Source of the DNA: JAEDES01 sp045649455
Lineage (GTDB): Bacteria; Bacillota_I; Bacilli_A; RF39; UBA660
Reading direction: 5' to 3'
DNA: 12,625 nt
Assembly (NCBI GenBank): GCA_045649455.1
Contig: JAZRPV010000061.1
Location: forward strand, 1-12,625
Shown here: piece after piece, positions 1 to 5,530 of the stretch
How the letters are laid out: each line of letters opens with the position of its first letter
Position numbering within the stretch: position 1 is the stretch's first letter
Position numbers and translations under genes: made by a program
Notes under the pieces: model-generated
Told to the model about the DNA's origin: nothing
Database searches by the model: none
What the model saw: only the letters and a program-made list of their open reading frames with translations

Positions 1-84
1 ATTGAAAATGGATTAGAAATTAAAATAGTTGAAAAAGCTGTTAAAAATTCTAATAATAAGGCTTTAGGATTTGAGTTAGTATAA
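1..84 (+). CDS. 3' end of an unidentified phage gene (partial)
   Basis: An open frame runs from the first base of the window to TAA at 82-84, giving the last 27 residues of a protein that starts upstream. The visible tail is rich in Lys, Asn, Glu and Ile and ends in GFELV. It is too short to assign a family. It lies just upstream of the replication genes on the same strand, where phi29-like phages often carry small early DNA-binding proteins, but nothing in the residues proves that. The stop codon sits inside a terminator hairpin, so this gene appears to end a transcription unit. Confidence 0.5.
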   Translation: MENGLEIKIVEKAVKNSNNKALGFELV

Positions 85-99
85 ACTAACTCATTTTTT
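73..99 (+). terminator. Rho-independent terminator overlapping the stop codon of the first gene
   Basis: A perfect 8-bp stem, GAGTTAGT (73-80) and ACTAACTC (85-92), closes a 4-base loop ATAA and is followed by ATTTTTTATT. This is a classical intrinsic terminator. The loop contains most of the TAA stop of the upstream gene, so coding and termination signals are compressed together. It separates the upstream gene from the replication block starting at 120. No clear promoter is seen between the two, so the downstream genes may depend on read-through. Confidence 0.85.
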
Positions 100-119
100 A
101 TTAGAAAGGATGGTGAATT

Positions 120-422
120 ATGAAACGTGTAGAATATGATATAAATAAAAGTGAGTATTTTTTAAATGTGAATCAAATGATTTTTTATTTCTCAAGTGAA
201 TTTAATAAAGTTAGATTTGAACGTAATTACAATTTATTTGTTGAAGAAGAAACTAATAAATTAAAAGCTAAATATAAAGTCAATATTAATTTATATGATT
301 ATTTATTAGTTGTGTTTTATAAAAAAATTGAGAAAAGAGGGTTTAGGGTTTTAGTTTATTCAAATAATGGTATAATTAACTTAAAGGAAGATCATACTTT
401 TAAAGTTATGATTAAAATTTAG
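120..422 (+). CDS. Unidentified 100-aa early phage protein
   Basis: The ATG at 120 follows an extended ribosome site AAAGGATGGTGA (105-116) and opens a 100-residue frame ending at TAG. I do not recognise the family. The protein is soluble-looking, with no signal peptide or clear membrane helix. It has aromatic-rich strands near residues 20-27 (MIFYFSSEF), a charged helical middle (about 28-52), a hydrophobic stretch YDYLLVVFYKKIEKRGFRV (about 59-77) and a strand-like C-terminus. It lies 13 bases before the terminal protein gene on the same strand, and the two share an almost identical ribosome site. A role in DNA replication or early host takeover is therefore possible, but this rests on position alone. 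Confidence 0.75.
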   Translation: MKRVEYDINKSEYFLNVNQMIFYFSSEFNKVRFERNYNLFVEEETNKLKAKYKVNINLYDYLLVVFYKKIEKRGFRVLVYSNNGIINLKEDHTFKVMIKI

Positions 423-435
423 GATGGTGATTTAA

Positions 436-1185
436 ATGAATAATAAAATACCTAGTGTAATTAGATGGACAAGAGGCGATTATTTAAAACTTTCTTATGC
501 TGTTAGAAAGTTTAATCAAACAATATCTGAGCTAGAGGGGTTAGATAAAAATGTATTACCAGAAGAATTTAAGTATACTGAACTTCGTGATAGCATATAT
601 TCAAGACGTGAATTAAATAGACTTATAAAAGCTTTAAGAAGATTTTCTAAAACTAGTCAACAGAGAATTATAGAAGCACCTTCAGGAGAAAAAATAACAA
701 AATGGGAATTATCTGAACTTAAAAAAGCTCAAAAAAGAGCTTTAGGAAATGTTACTGATCAAGCTAGAGTAATAGTTGAAGATAGTACAAATGTAATGGG
801 TGACGCTGAATTTAAAAAACTTTTAAGAACTAAAGAAAGTATTGAAGATTTATTTAATCGTAAAGGTAGTGAATTTAAAAGAACTAAAGAAAGAACTAAA
901 AATTGGGGAAAAAGTGATTATGAGTTATGGCGTGCTTCAATATTTAAAGAAAATTATATGAATGCTTTAAAAGAAATGAGCAAATATAAAAATTATAAGT
1001 TGTTAAAAGATAAACTAGAAAGTATAGAAAATCCAATTAGATTTTATGAGTATATTAAACAAAGTGATATTATAAGTGATTTATTCTTATTTTATAAAGA
1101 TAAAGCAACTGCTCAAACGTATGGCGGTTTTGTTGATAATCAAGAAGCTTTTGATACAGCACTTGAACAGCTTGGTATATTATGA
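436..1185 (+). CDS. DNA terminal protein (replication primer, phi29 gp3-like)
   Basis: This 249-residue basic protein is close to the size of phi29 terminal protein (266 aa) and lies directly before the polymerase with a 4-base ATGA overlap, the usual arrangement in protein-primed phages. Terminal protein supplies the hydroxyl that the polymerase uses to start each DNA end and stays covalently bound to the 5' ends. The sequence is Lys/Arg-rich and mostly helical: an N-terminal DNA-binding-like part to about residue 75, a helical intermediate part with KKAQKRALGNV, and a C-terminal priming-like part ending in EAFDTALEQLGIL. The Ser/Thr/Tyr residues in KDKATAQTYGGF near the C-terminus are candidates for the priming hydroxyl, by analogy with Ser232 of phi29. 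The exact residue cannot be fixed here. Assignment rests on context, length and composition more than on strong motif identity. Confidence 0.8.
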   Translation: MNNKIPSVIRWTRGDYLKLSYAVRKFNQTISELEGLDKNVLPEEFKYTELRDSIYSRRELNRLIKALRRFSKTSQQRIIEAPSGEKITKWELSELKKAQKRALGNVTDQARVIVEDSTNVMGDAEFKKLLRTKESIEDLFNRKGSEFKRTKERTKNWGKSDYELWRASIFKENYMNALKEMSKYKNYKLLKDKLESIENPIRFYEYIKQSDIISDLFLFYKDKATAQTYGGFVDNQEAFDTALEQLGIL

Positions 1186-1370
1186 GTAAATATACAGCTG
1201 ATTTTGAAACAGCTACATGGTTAGAAAATGAAACTTATGTCTGGGCTTGGGCTATATGTGAAATAGGAAAACCAGATAATTTAAAAATTGGGAGTGATAT
1301 AAAAGATTTTATGGAATGGTGTAAAATTCATTATAATTCTACGCTTTATTTCCATAATCTCCGGTGTTAA
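1182..1370 (+). CDS. DNA polymerase, fragment 1 (Exo I to Exo II)
   Basis: This is the N-terminal 62-codon piece of the polymerase. It starts at ATG overlapping the terminal protein stop and holds the Exo I motif DFETAT and the strand leading to LYFHNL of Exo II. It then reads Arg-Cys-stop instead of the expected KFDG. The last two sense codons and the stop come from the extra bases. Alone it cannot form a working exonuclease, because the Exo II and Exo III acidic residues lie in the next fragment. Confidence 0.75.
   Translation: MSKYTADFETATWLENETYVWAWAICEIGKPDNLKIGSDIKDFMEWCKIHYNSTLYFHNLRC
1359..1365 (+). repeat. CTCCGGT copy 1, at the first polymerase frame break (Exo II)
   Basis: The 7-mer CTCCGGT directly follows the AAT codon of Exo II HN and forms the start of the 11 bases (1359-1369) that stand where one Leu codon is expected. 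The same 7-mer recurs only at 1946-1952, at the second frame break. It is GC-rich in an AT-rich gene. Removing CTCCGGTG (1359-1366) or CGGTGTTA (1362-1369) restores HNLKFDG. Confidence 0.8.
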
Positions 1371-2056
1371 AATTTGATGGTGAATTTATTTTAAGTTATT
1401 TATTTAATAATGGTTTTGAATTTATTAAAGATCGTAAAGAAAAAAGAGACAAAACATTTACTACTCTAATTAGTGATATGGGATTGTTTTATTCTATTGA
1501 AGTATATTTTAAAGTATGTGGAAAAAAGACTAAAAAAGTAACCTTTATTGATAGTTTAAAAATACTTAATATGAGTGTAAGTGAAGTAGCTAAAAGTTTT
1601 GGTTTACCTATTAGTAAATTAGAACTTGATTATAATACACCAAGAGAAAAAGGATATAAACTTCAAGATTATGAAAAAGATTATATTACAAATGATGTTA
1701 AAATAATGGCTTTAGCTCTTGATACAATGTTTAAAGAAGGATTAACTTATATGACAGCAGGAAGTAATGCATTACATGATTTTAAGACTATTCATTCAAG
1801 ACGAAAATTTGATAGGATGTTTCCACAACTTGATTATAAAGTTGATAAAGATATGAGGCAAGCTTATAAAGGAGGATTTACTTACTTAAATCCAATATAT
1901 AAAGAAAAGGATGTGATGTGTGGAGTTGTACTTGATGTCAACTCTCTCCGGTATACCCTTCAGTTATGTATGAAAAACCAATGCCAATTGGTGAACCAAT
2001 ATTCTTTGAAGGATGTTATAAAAATGATAGTGTTTATCCTTTATATATACAAATGA
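1364..2056 (+). CDS. DNA polymerase, fragment 2 (Exo II to motif A)
   Basis: The polymerase continues in another frame with LKFDGEF and runs through Exo III (YITND), the TAGSN segment, YKGGF and motif A up to DVNSL at 1934-1948. After that the frame no longer encodes polymerase sequence and ends by chance at 2054-2056. A GTG at 1364-1366 could in principle start this frame, but no ribosome site precedes it (upstream is TTTATTTCCATAATCTCCG) and the GTG lies inside the extra bases. Independent translation is therefore unlikely, and the fragment is best read as the middle of one gene. Confidence 0.7.
   Translation: MLKFDGEFILSYLFNNGFEFIKDRKEKRDKTFTTLISDMGLFYSIEVYFKVCGKKTKKVTFIDSLKILNMSVSEVAKSFGLPISKLELDYNTPREKGYKLQDYEKDYITNDVKIMALALDTMFKEGLTYMTAGSNALHDFKTIHSRRKFDRMFPQLDYKVDKDMRQAYKGGFTYLNPIYKEKDVMCGVVLDVNSLRYTLQLCMKNQCQLVNQYSLKDVIKMIVFILYIYK
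1946..1952 (+). repeat. CTCCGGT copy 2, at the second polymerase frame break (motif A)
   Basis: The second exact copy of CTCCGGT follows the TCT codon of motif A DVNS. Eight bases (1946-1953) stand where one Leu codon is expected. Removing CCGGT (1948-1952) or CGGTA (1949-1953) restores DVNSLYPSV. As at copy 1, the 7-mer starts at a codon boundary and reads CTC CGG in the upstream frame. Confidence 0.8.
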
Positions 2057-2949
2057 TTACATGTGCTTTTGAACTTAAGGAAGGAAAGATACCAACAATT
2101 CAAATAAAGAATAACAAATATTTTATTGAAAATGAATATCTTACATCAAGTGATGGGGAGATATTAACACTAGTTTTATCTAATATTGATTTAAAATTAT
2201 TTTTAGAACAGTATAATGTATATGAACTTCATTATGAATGTGGCTGGAAATTTAAATCTATGAATGGAATATTTACTGAATATATTGATAAATGGATTAA
2301 AGTTAAAATTGAAGCAACAAAAAGTGGTAATAAAGGAATGAGACAAATTGCAAAAATTGCACTTAACTCTTTATATGGTAAATTTGCAACTAGTTTAGAT
2401 ATTCAAAGTAAATACCCTTATTTAGAAAACGGAATAGTAAAATATTATTTGTCTGATAAACAAGAAAGAAAAGGATTATATTTACCTATTGGAATATTTA
2501 TTACGAGTTATGCACGAGAAAAGACAATTCGTACATCTCAAGCTATAAAAGATTATTCAATTAAAAAATATGATAAAGATATGTATATTTATAGTGATAC
2601 AGATTCGATTCACACATTATTGCCAATTGAAGAATTAAAACGATTTTGTGAAATTGATGATGTAGCTTTAGGTAAATGGAAACATGAATCTACATTTAAG
2701 AAAGGTAGATTTGTAAGACAAAAATGTTATCTGGAAAGTATTGATAATGAAATTAAAATAACATGTGCAGGAATGCCTAAAGAATGCTATAAATATGTTG
2801 AATGGGAAAAGTTTAAAGAAGGTTTTACCTGTGGTGGAAAACTTACATTTAAGCATGTTGTTGGTGGTGTAAAGCTAGTAGAAACAGAATTTACAATTAA
2901 ATCTGATAAAAAACTAGTTAAAAATATTAAAAACTATGATATAATATAA
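1966..2949 (+). CDS. DNA polymerase, fragment 3 (after motif A to the C-terminus)
   Basis: Polymerase sequence resumes in the third frame with YPSVMYEKPMPIGEP; the YPSV part (1954-1965) lies before the ATG at 1966, so that ATG is an internal Met and not a real start. No ribosome site precedes it. The fragment carries the palm, TPR2, fingers and thumb: FELKEGKIPTIQIK, motif B (K..LNSLYGKFA, 2353-2388), motif C YSDTDS (2590-2607), the conserved KCYLE segment, and CAGMPK/GGVKLVETEFTIK near the end. It is full length at the C-terminus and is followed 16 bases later by the holin-like gene. Confidence 0.75.
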   Translation: MYEKPMPIGEPIFFEGCYKNDSVYPLYIQMITCAFELKEGKIPTIQIKNNKYFIENEYLTSSDGEILTLVLSNIDLKLFLEQYNVYELHYECGWKFKSMNGIFTEYIDKWIKVKIEATKSGNKGMRQIAKIALNSLYGKFATSLDIQSKYPYLENGIVKYYLSDKQERKGLYLPIGIFITSYAREKTIRTSQAIKDYSIKKYDKDMYIYSDTDSIHTLLPIEELKRFCEIDDVALGKWKHESTFKKGRFVRQKCYLESIDNEIKITCAGMPKECYKYVEWEKFKEGFTCGGKLTFKHVVGGVKLVETEFTIKSDKKLVKNIKNYDII

Positions 2950-2965
2950 TTAAGGAGAATAAGCT

Positions 2966-3151
2966 ATGGAAGAAATTTTAAATTATATTTTTCAATATGG
3001 TGTTGGTACATTATGTGTGGGTTATTTAATTTATTTTCAGAGTACAACAATGAAAGATATGAATAACACTTTACTTAAAATGATAGAAACACTAAATGGA
3101 ATTAACACGCGTCTTTCAATTATAGAAGATAAACTAGAAAGGAAGGAATAA
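2966..3151 (+). CDS. Holin-like protein (BhlA/UviB type, one membrane segment)
   Basis: This 61-residue protein has a short N-terminus, one hydrophobic segment at about residues 8-24 (IFQYGVGTLCVGYLIYF) and a charged, heptad-like C-terminal helix ending in EDKLERKE. That layout fits the small BhlA/UviB group of holin-like proteins common in phages of Gram-positive bacteria. It would sit in the host membrane late in infection and release the wall-cutting enzyme or collapse the membrane. A good AAGGAG site (2952-2957) precedes the ATG. The wall-binding protein and the M23 endopeptidase follow, which supports a lysis role. The exact holin class and lysis timing cannot be read from sequence. Confidence 0.8.
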   Translation: MEEILNYIFQYGVGTLCVGYLIYFQSTTMKDMNNTLLKMIETLNGINTRLSIIEDKLERKE

Positions 3152-3152
3152 T

Positions 3153-3224
3153 ATGGTAGATAGTGATGTTGCAATAGAAAGCGAAGCTGAAACTTTAGAG
3201 GAAGGTGTTAAACATGAAATTTAA
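3153..3224 (+). CDS. Possible 23-residue acidic peptide between holin and wall-binding gene
   Basis: An ATG at 3153, one base after the holin stop and about 6 bases after AGGAAGG (3140-3146), opens 23 codons reading MVDSDVAIESEAETLEEGVKH then EI and stop at 3222-3224. It overlaps the next gene's start (ATG 3214) by 11 bases, so translation of this ORF would pass through the next ribosome site and could couple the two genes. The peptide is strongly acidic and has no membrane segment. It may be a real micro-gene, a translational coupler, or a degraded remnant. Support is the good ribosome site and tight packing only. Confidence 0.4.
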   Translation: MVDSDVAIESEAETLEEGVKHEI

Positions 3225-3546
3225 AATTGGTGATAAAGTAATTTTAAAAAAAGGAACGCCACTTTATAAATCTAGTAACGCAACAAATTATTCTAGTAAA
3301 CTAACAAGTGATAAAATAACTAATATAACAAGAATTGCGCAAGGAAGTAAACATCCATATAATACAACTGGTGATTTAGGATGGTGCGATGAAAGTTATA
3401 TTACATTATATAAAGAAGATGAAAAGAAATATGAAGGTGAACTTACTTTAATTGATTTAAATGGACTTGTTGATTATGTTATGGCACATGATGATAAAGT
3501 AATAATATTAGATAGTAAACAATTAAAAAAGCTTCTAAAGGAGTGA
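3214..3546 (+). CDS. SH3-like cell-wall-binding protein (free lysin-type binding domain)
   Basis: The 110-residue protein starts at the ATG at 3214, placed 6 bases after GAGGAAGGTG. The GTG at 3205 lies within that ribosome site and is rejected as start. Residues 1 to about 68 (KFKIGDKVILKKGTPLYKSS ... GDLGWCDESYI) look like a bacterial SH3-type domain of the kind fused to endolysins for peptidoglycan binding. The remaining residues form a charged tail ending in DSKQLKKLLKE. There is no catalytic domain. It ends 4 bases before the M23 endopeptidase gene, which itself has no obvious binding domain. The pair thus looks like a lysin whose binding and cutting parts are separate proteins. SH3 assignment is by pattern; binding target is unknown. 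Confidence 0.65.
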   Translation: MKFKIGDKVILKKGTPLYKSSNATNYSSKLTSDKITNITRIAQGSKHPYNTTGDLGWCDESYITLYKEDEKKYEGELTLIDLNGLVDYVMAHDDKVIILDSKQLKKLLKE

Positions 3547-3550
3547 TTAT

Positions 3551-4189
3551 ATGAGAGCTGGACAAACATTATATGATCAAGCAGGAAATCAAGTTGCATT
3601 ATTTCCTTTGGAATATATGAATATCTCTCAAGGTGAAGGCGGAAGCTATTCACATCAGGGGCGTTGGGCTATTGACTTTTTAGGATGGGGGTCTAACGGG
3701 CGTATATTAAATTGCCCCTATTATGCACCTTTTGATTGTCATGTAGTACAACATGCAAGTTATTATAATGTATGGCAAAGTAATAATAGAGTAGTAACAC
3801 CTAAAGGTTTACAATTTTGTTCTTTTGCTGTTATGCACGATGAAAATCCGCCAGCTTTAGGAACAAATAAAAATCAAGGTGAAGTAATAGGTCATACAGG
3901 AACTAAAACTTCACCGGGTGGAACACCAGTAACAGGCGATCATGTTCATATGCAAGGTTGCAATGGAATATTTCAAGGATGGATTAATGGTGGACGTGAT
4001 TTATATAATAGAGAACACCTATATAATTTGTTTTATATTAATGACACTGTTATAATAAATGATTATAATTATAACTGGAAAACATATCAAGGTGGACATC
4101 CTGGCCCAACGCCAGAGTATCGAAAAACTCATTTTAAATGGGTATTATATGCAAATAAAATAAGAGCAAGGCAACAAAATATAACATAA
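3551..4189 (+). CDS. M23-family peptidoglycan endopeptidase (endolysin candidate)
   Basis: This 212-residue protein carries the zinc-peptidase signature of family M23 (LytM/lysostaphin type): His35 and Asp42 in HQGRWAIDF, then GEVIGHTG and the HxH motif at His131-His133 (GDHVHMQ). His35, Asp42 and His133 are the likely zinc ligands, with His96 or His131 catalytic. The enzyme would cut peptide bridges in peptidoglycan. It has no signal peptide, so release through the upstream holin is expected. In phi29 an M23-like domain also occurs in the tail-tip protein gp13, so a virion-associated role is possible. Position right after the holin and the free wall-binding protein favours endolysin. The start ATG follows AAAGGAGTGAT. 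Confidence 0.8.
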   Translation: MRAGQTLYDQAGNQVALFPLEYMNISQGEGGSYSHQGRWAIDFLGWGSNGRILNCPYYAPFDCHVVQHASYYNVWQSNNRVVTPKGLQFCSFAVMHDENPPALGTNKNQGEVIGHTGTKTSPGGTPVTGDHVHMQGCNGIFQGWINGGRDLYNREHLYNLFYINDTVIINDYNYNWKTYQGGHPGPTPEYRKTHFKWVLYANKIRARQQNIT

Positions 4190-4214
4190 TTAAATAAAGA
4201 AAGGAGTGATAATT

Positions 4215-4463
4215 ATGGTATCAATTTACAAAGTAGAAAAATCAAAGTTAGGAAATGGTGGTAAATTTTTAGTTGAGTTAAGAGGACTTTCAACAGATGA
4301 AAAACCATCAACTATAAATGGTGGAACTATTTTAAATGGTAGTGTATTTATTGAAATCGATACACAAGATATTTATTTCTTTGATGAAGAAAATACAACA
4401 TGGGTTAATCCGTCAAGCGATGAAGAAGCAAGTGATGAAGAAGAACAAGAAGGTGAAGAATAA
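4215..4463 (+). CDS. Small 82-aa phage structural-type protein with acidic tail
   Basis: The ATG at 4215 follows AAAGGAGTGAT (4200-4210). The in-frame GTG at 4206 lies inside that ribosome site and is rejected. The protein opens with MVSIYKVEKSKLGNGGKFLVEL, contains NGSVFIEIDTQDIYFFDEENTTWV, and ends in a highly acidic run (DEEASDEEEQEGEE). Short proteins with an 'ID T..IYFFDEE..TW' core occur beside structural genes in many phages of Gram-positive hosts and are sometimes labelled head fibre or neck proteins; that label is from memory and not proven here. Its stop overlaps the next ATG by one base (TAATG), suggesting coupled translation of a functional pair. Confidence 0.6.
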   Translation: MVSIYKVEKSKLGNGGKFLVELRGLSTDEKPSTINGGTILNGSVFIEIDTQDIYFFDEENTTWVNPSSDEEASDEEEQEGEE

Positions 4464-5173
4464 TGGATGTGTTAAGTTATTTAATGGGTAAAAAAGCCTC
4501 TAGCGGGGAAGGTGGAGGCGGAACGACTGGTTTAGACTGGTCTACCTTAGGTTTTGATACTCCTCCAACATGCGTACAAGATATTTATGATTATTCTTTA
4601 GAAATAAAAGAAAATTGGGAACCAGCCGCTAGTTTAGCAAATAAATATGCTAGTAATACAACATTAAAAGTATTTCCTTCAGTTGATGTTTCAATAGCTA
4701 CAACTACTAATCAGATGTTCTACTTTTGTAGCAATTTAACGGATGTCGCTAAATTAACTTTTACAAGTGCTTTAACTGATGTTAGAAGTATGTTTATGTT
4801 TTGTAGTAAATTAGTTTATATTGATGCTTCAGAGTATGATGTATCAAATGTAACAAAATTTCAACAAATGTTTTCTGGATGTTCGGCTTTAACGGAACTT
4901 GATTTATCTAATTTTAATCCTACAAAATCAGATTTGAATTGTACTGATATGTTTACAGGATGTACTAGTTTAACTAAACTTAATATGTCTAATTTTACTT
5001 TTACTAATATTATAAGTTATGGTTTTAGTGGTATGTTCGGTGGAAATGCGTCAAGTAATGTGCCTGATAATTGCTTGATCATCGTAAAAGACGCAACACA
5101 AAAAGAATGGTTTACTACTAATTTTTCAAGATTTACTAATGTACAAACAGTCGCAGAATATGAAGCAAATTAA
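4463..5173 (+). CDS. BspA-type leucine-rich-repeat protein, probable virion decoration or adhesin
   Basis: The 236-residue protein starts with MDVLSYLMGKKASSGEGGGG, a short motif followed by a Gly-rich linker that looks like an anchor for a structural protein. Residues about 80-200 hold BspA/DUF285-like repeats with the recurring MF..CS.L...D.SN pattern (MFYFCSNLTDV, MFMFCSKLVYIDAS, MFSGCSALTELDLSNF, MFTGCTSLTKLNMSNF, MFGG). The C-terminal end (CLIIVKDATQKEWFTTNFSRF) matches the capping segment often seen after such repeats. No signal peptide or membrane segment is present, so a virion location is more likely than a bacterial surface one. It sits just before the scaffold promoter, where a head-fibre or decoration protein would fit. 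Such repeats usually bind proteins or carbohydrates. Function is inferred. Confidence 0.7.
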   Translation: MDVLSYLMGKKASSGEGGGGTTGLDWSTLGFDTPPTCVQDIYDYSLEIKENWEPAASLANKYASNTTLKVFPSVDVSIATTTNQMFYFCSNLTDVAKLTFTSALTDVRSMFMFCSKLVYIDASEYDVSNVTKFQQMFSGCSALTELDLSNFNPTKSDLNCTDMFTGCTSLTKLNMSNFTFTNIISYGFSGMFGGNASSNVPDNCLIIVKDATQKEWFTTNFSRFTNVQTVAEYEAN

Positions 5174-5184
5174 TATAATAAAAA

Positions 5185-5214
5185 TTGACAAATTGACATA
5201 AAATGTATTATAAT
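5185..5214 (+). promoter_or_regulatory. Strong sigma-70/sigma-A type promoter of the morphogenesis block
   Basis: A consensus -35 TTGACA (5185-5190) and a consensus -10 TATAAT (5209-5214) are separated by 18 bases. A second TTGACA at 5193-5198 is part of a perfect 8-bp tandem repeat AAATTGAC (5082+100 to 5197, i.e. 5182-5189 and 5190-5197) and is too close to the -10 for its own use. Initiation is expected near 5221, giving a very short leader before the scaffold ATG at 5230. It lies between the repeat-protein and scaffold genes, the right place to drive late genes. Confidence 0.8.
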
Positions 5215-5229
5215 GAAAGTGAGGAAACT

Positions 5230-5526
5230 ATGAAAATTGAAGAATATACAAATAAAATTCAAGAAAAATTAGGTGATGAAGCTGGAAAAATCGCTGATGA
5301 TTTAGCAAATATCCTAACGTATGATAATAGACTTCAAAAAGATATTAAAGATAAAGACCAAGAAATTTTAAAGCTAAAAAAAGATAAAGAAATGTTAATT
5401 GAAGCTAATGGAAATCTTTTACAACAAATTCCACTAGGTCGTGAAGAAGAACCTAAAAAAGAAGTTGAAGAGCCTAAAAATTTTGATTTCAAAACAGTTT
5501 TCGATAAGAATGGCTTTAAAAGATAG
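5230..5526 (+). CDS. Capsid scaffolding protein (phi29 gp7-like)
   Basis: Starting at the ATG at 5230, the protein is 98 residues, the same length as phi29 gp7. The upstream ATG at 5203 is rejected because its first nine codons lie over the promoter -10 box. A GAGG site (5221-5224) precedes the chosen start. The sequence is charged and helical, with a coiled-coil-like middle (DKDQEILKLKKDKEMLIEANGNLLQQIPLG) that parallels the phi29 EKDDLIVSNSKLFRQIGL region, and an acidic Pro/Glu linker before a C-terminal FDFKTVFDKNGFKR. Scaffold dimers guide prohead assembly and then leave. Gene order, directly before the capsid gene, agrees with the phi29 arrangement. Confidence 0.85.
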   Translation: MKIEEYTNKIQEKLGDEAGKIADDLANILTYDNRLQKDIKDKDQEILKLKKDKEMLIEANGNLLQQIPLGREEEPKKEVEEPKNFDFKTVFDKNGFKR

Positions 5527-5530
5527 TCCG

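Larger units (their letters stand above)
1182..2949 (+). pseudogene. Protein-primed family B DNA polymerase, whole locus, frame interrupted twice
   Basis: Read with 8 extra bases near 1359-1369 and 5 extra bases near 1948-1953 removed, this locus encodes one 584-residue phi29-type polymerase (phi29: 572-575 aa). All expected motifs are present: Exo I DFE (residues 7-9), Exo II HNLKFDG (58-64), Exo III with Tyr165 and Asp169, the TAGSNALHDFK segment, YKGG (226-229), motif A DVNSLYPS with Asp249, motif B from Lys387 through NSLYG, and motif C YSDTDS with Asp468 and Asp470. It would copy the linear genome from the terminal protein primer, with strand displacement and proofreading. As written, translation ends at 1368-1370, before the exonuclease domain is complete. 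A phage cannot live without this enzyme, so true loss of function is unlikely. Collapsed inserts, sequence error or recoding are better explanations. The label pseudogene only records that the frame is broken. Confidence 0.85.

Noticed and set aside
1359..1953. Ribosome hopping as in T4 gene 60
   Set aside because: Classical hopping needs matching take-off and landing codons. At the first site the landing codon would be TTA and at the second GTA, neither matching the CTC take-off, and the gap lengths differ (8 and 5).
2668..2856. Minus-strand ORF of 62 codons
   Set aside because: Lies wholly opposite the conserved polymerase palm and thumb region, has no ribosome site and biased composition of a shadow frame.
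1182..2949. Three separate polymerase proteins (naturally split enzyme)
   Set aside because: Fragments 2 and 3 lack ribosome sites, their nearest start codons lie inside the extra bases or inside a conserved motif, and YPSV of motif A lies before the third fragment's ATG.
4206..4214. GTG start for the 82-aa protein
   Set aside because: The GTG is part of the AAAGGAGTGAT ribosome site; ATG at 4215 is correctly spaced.
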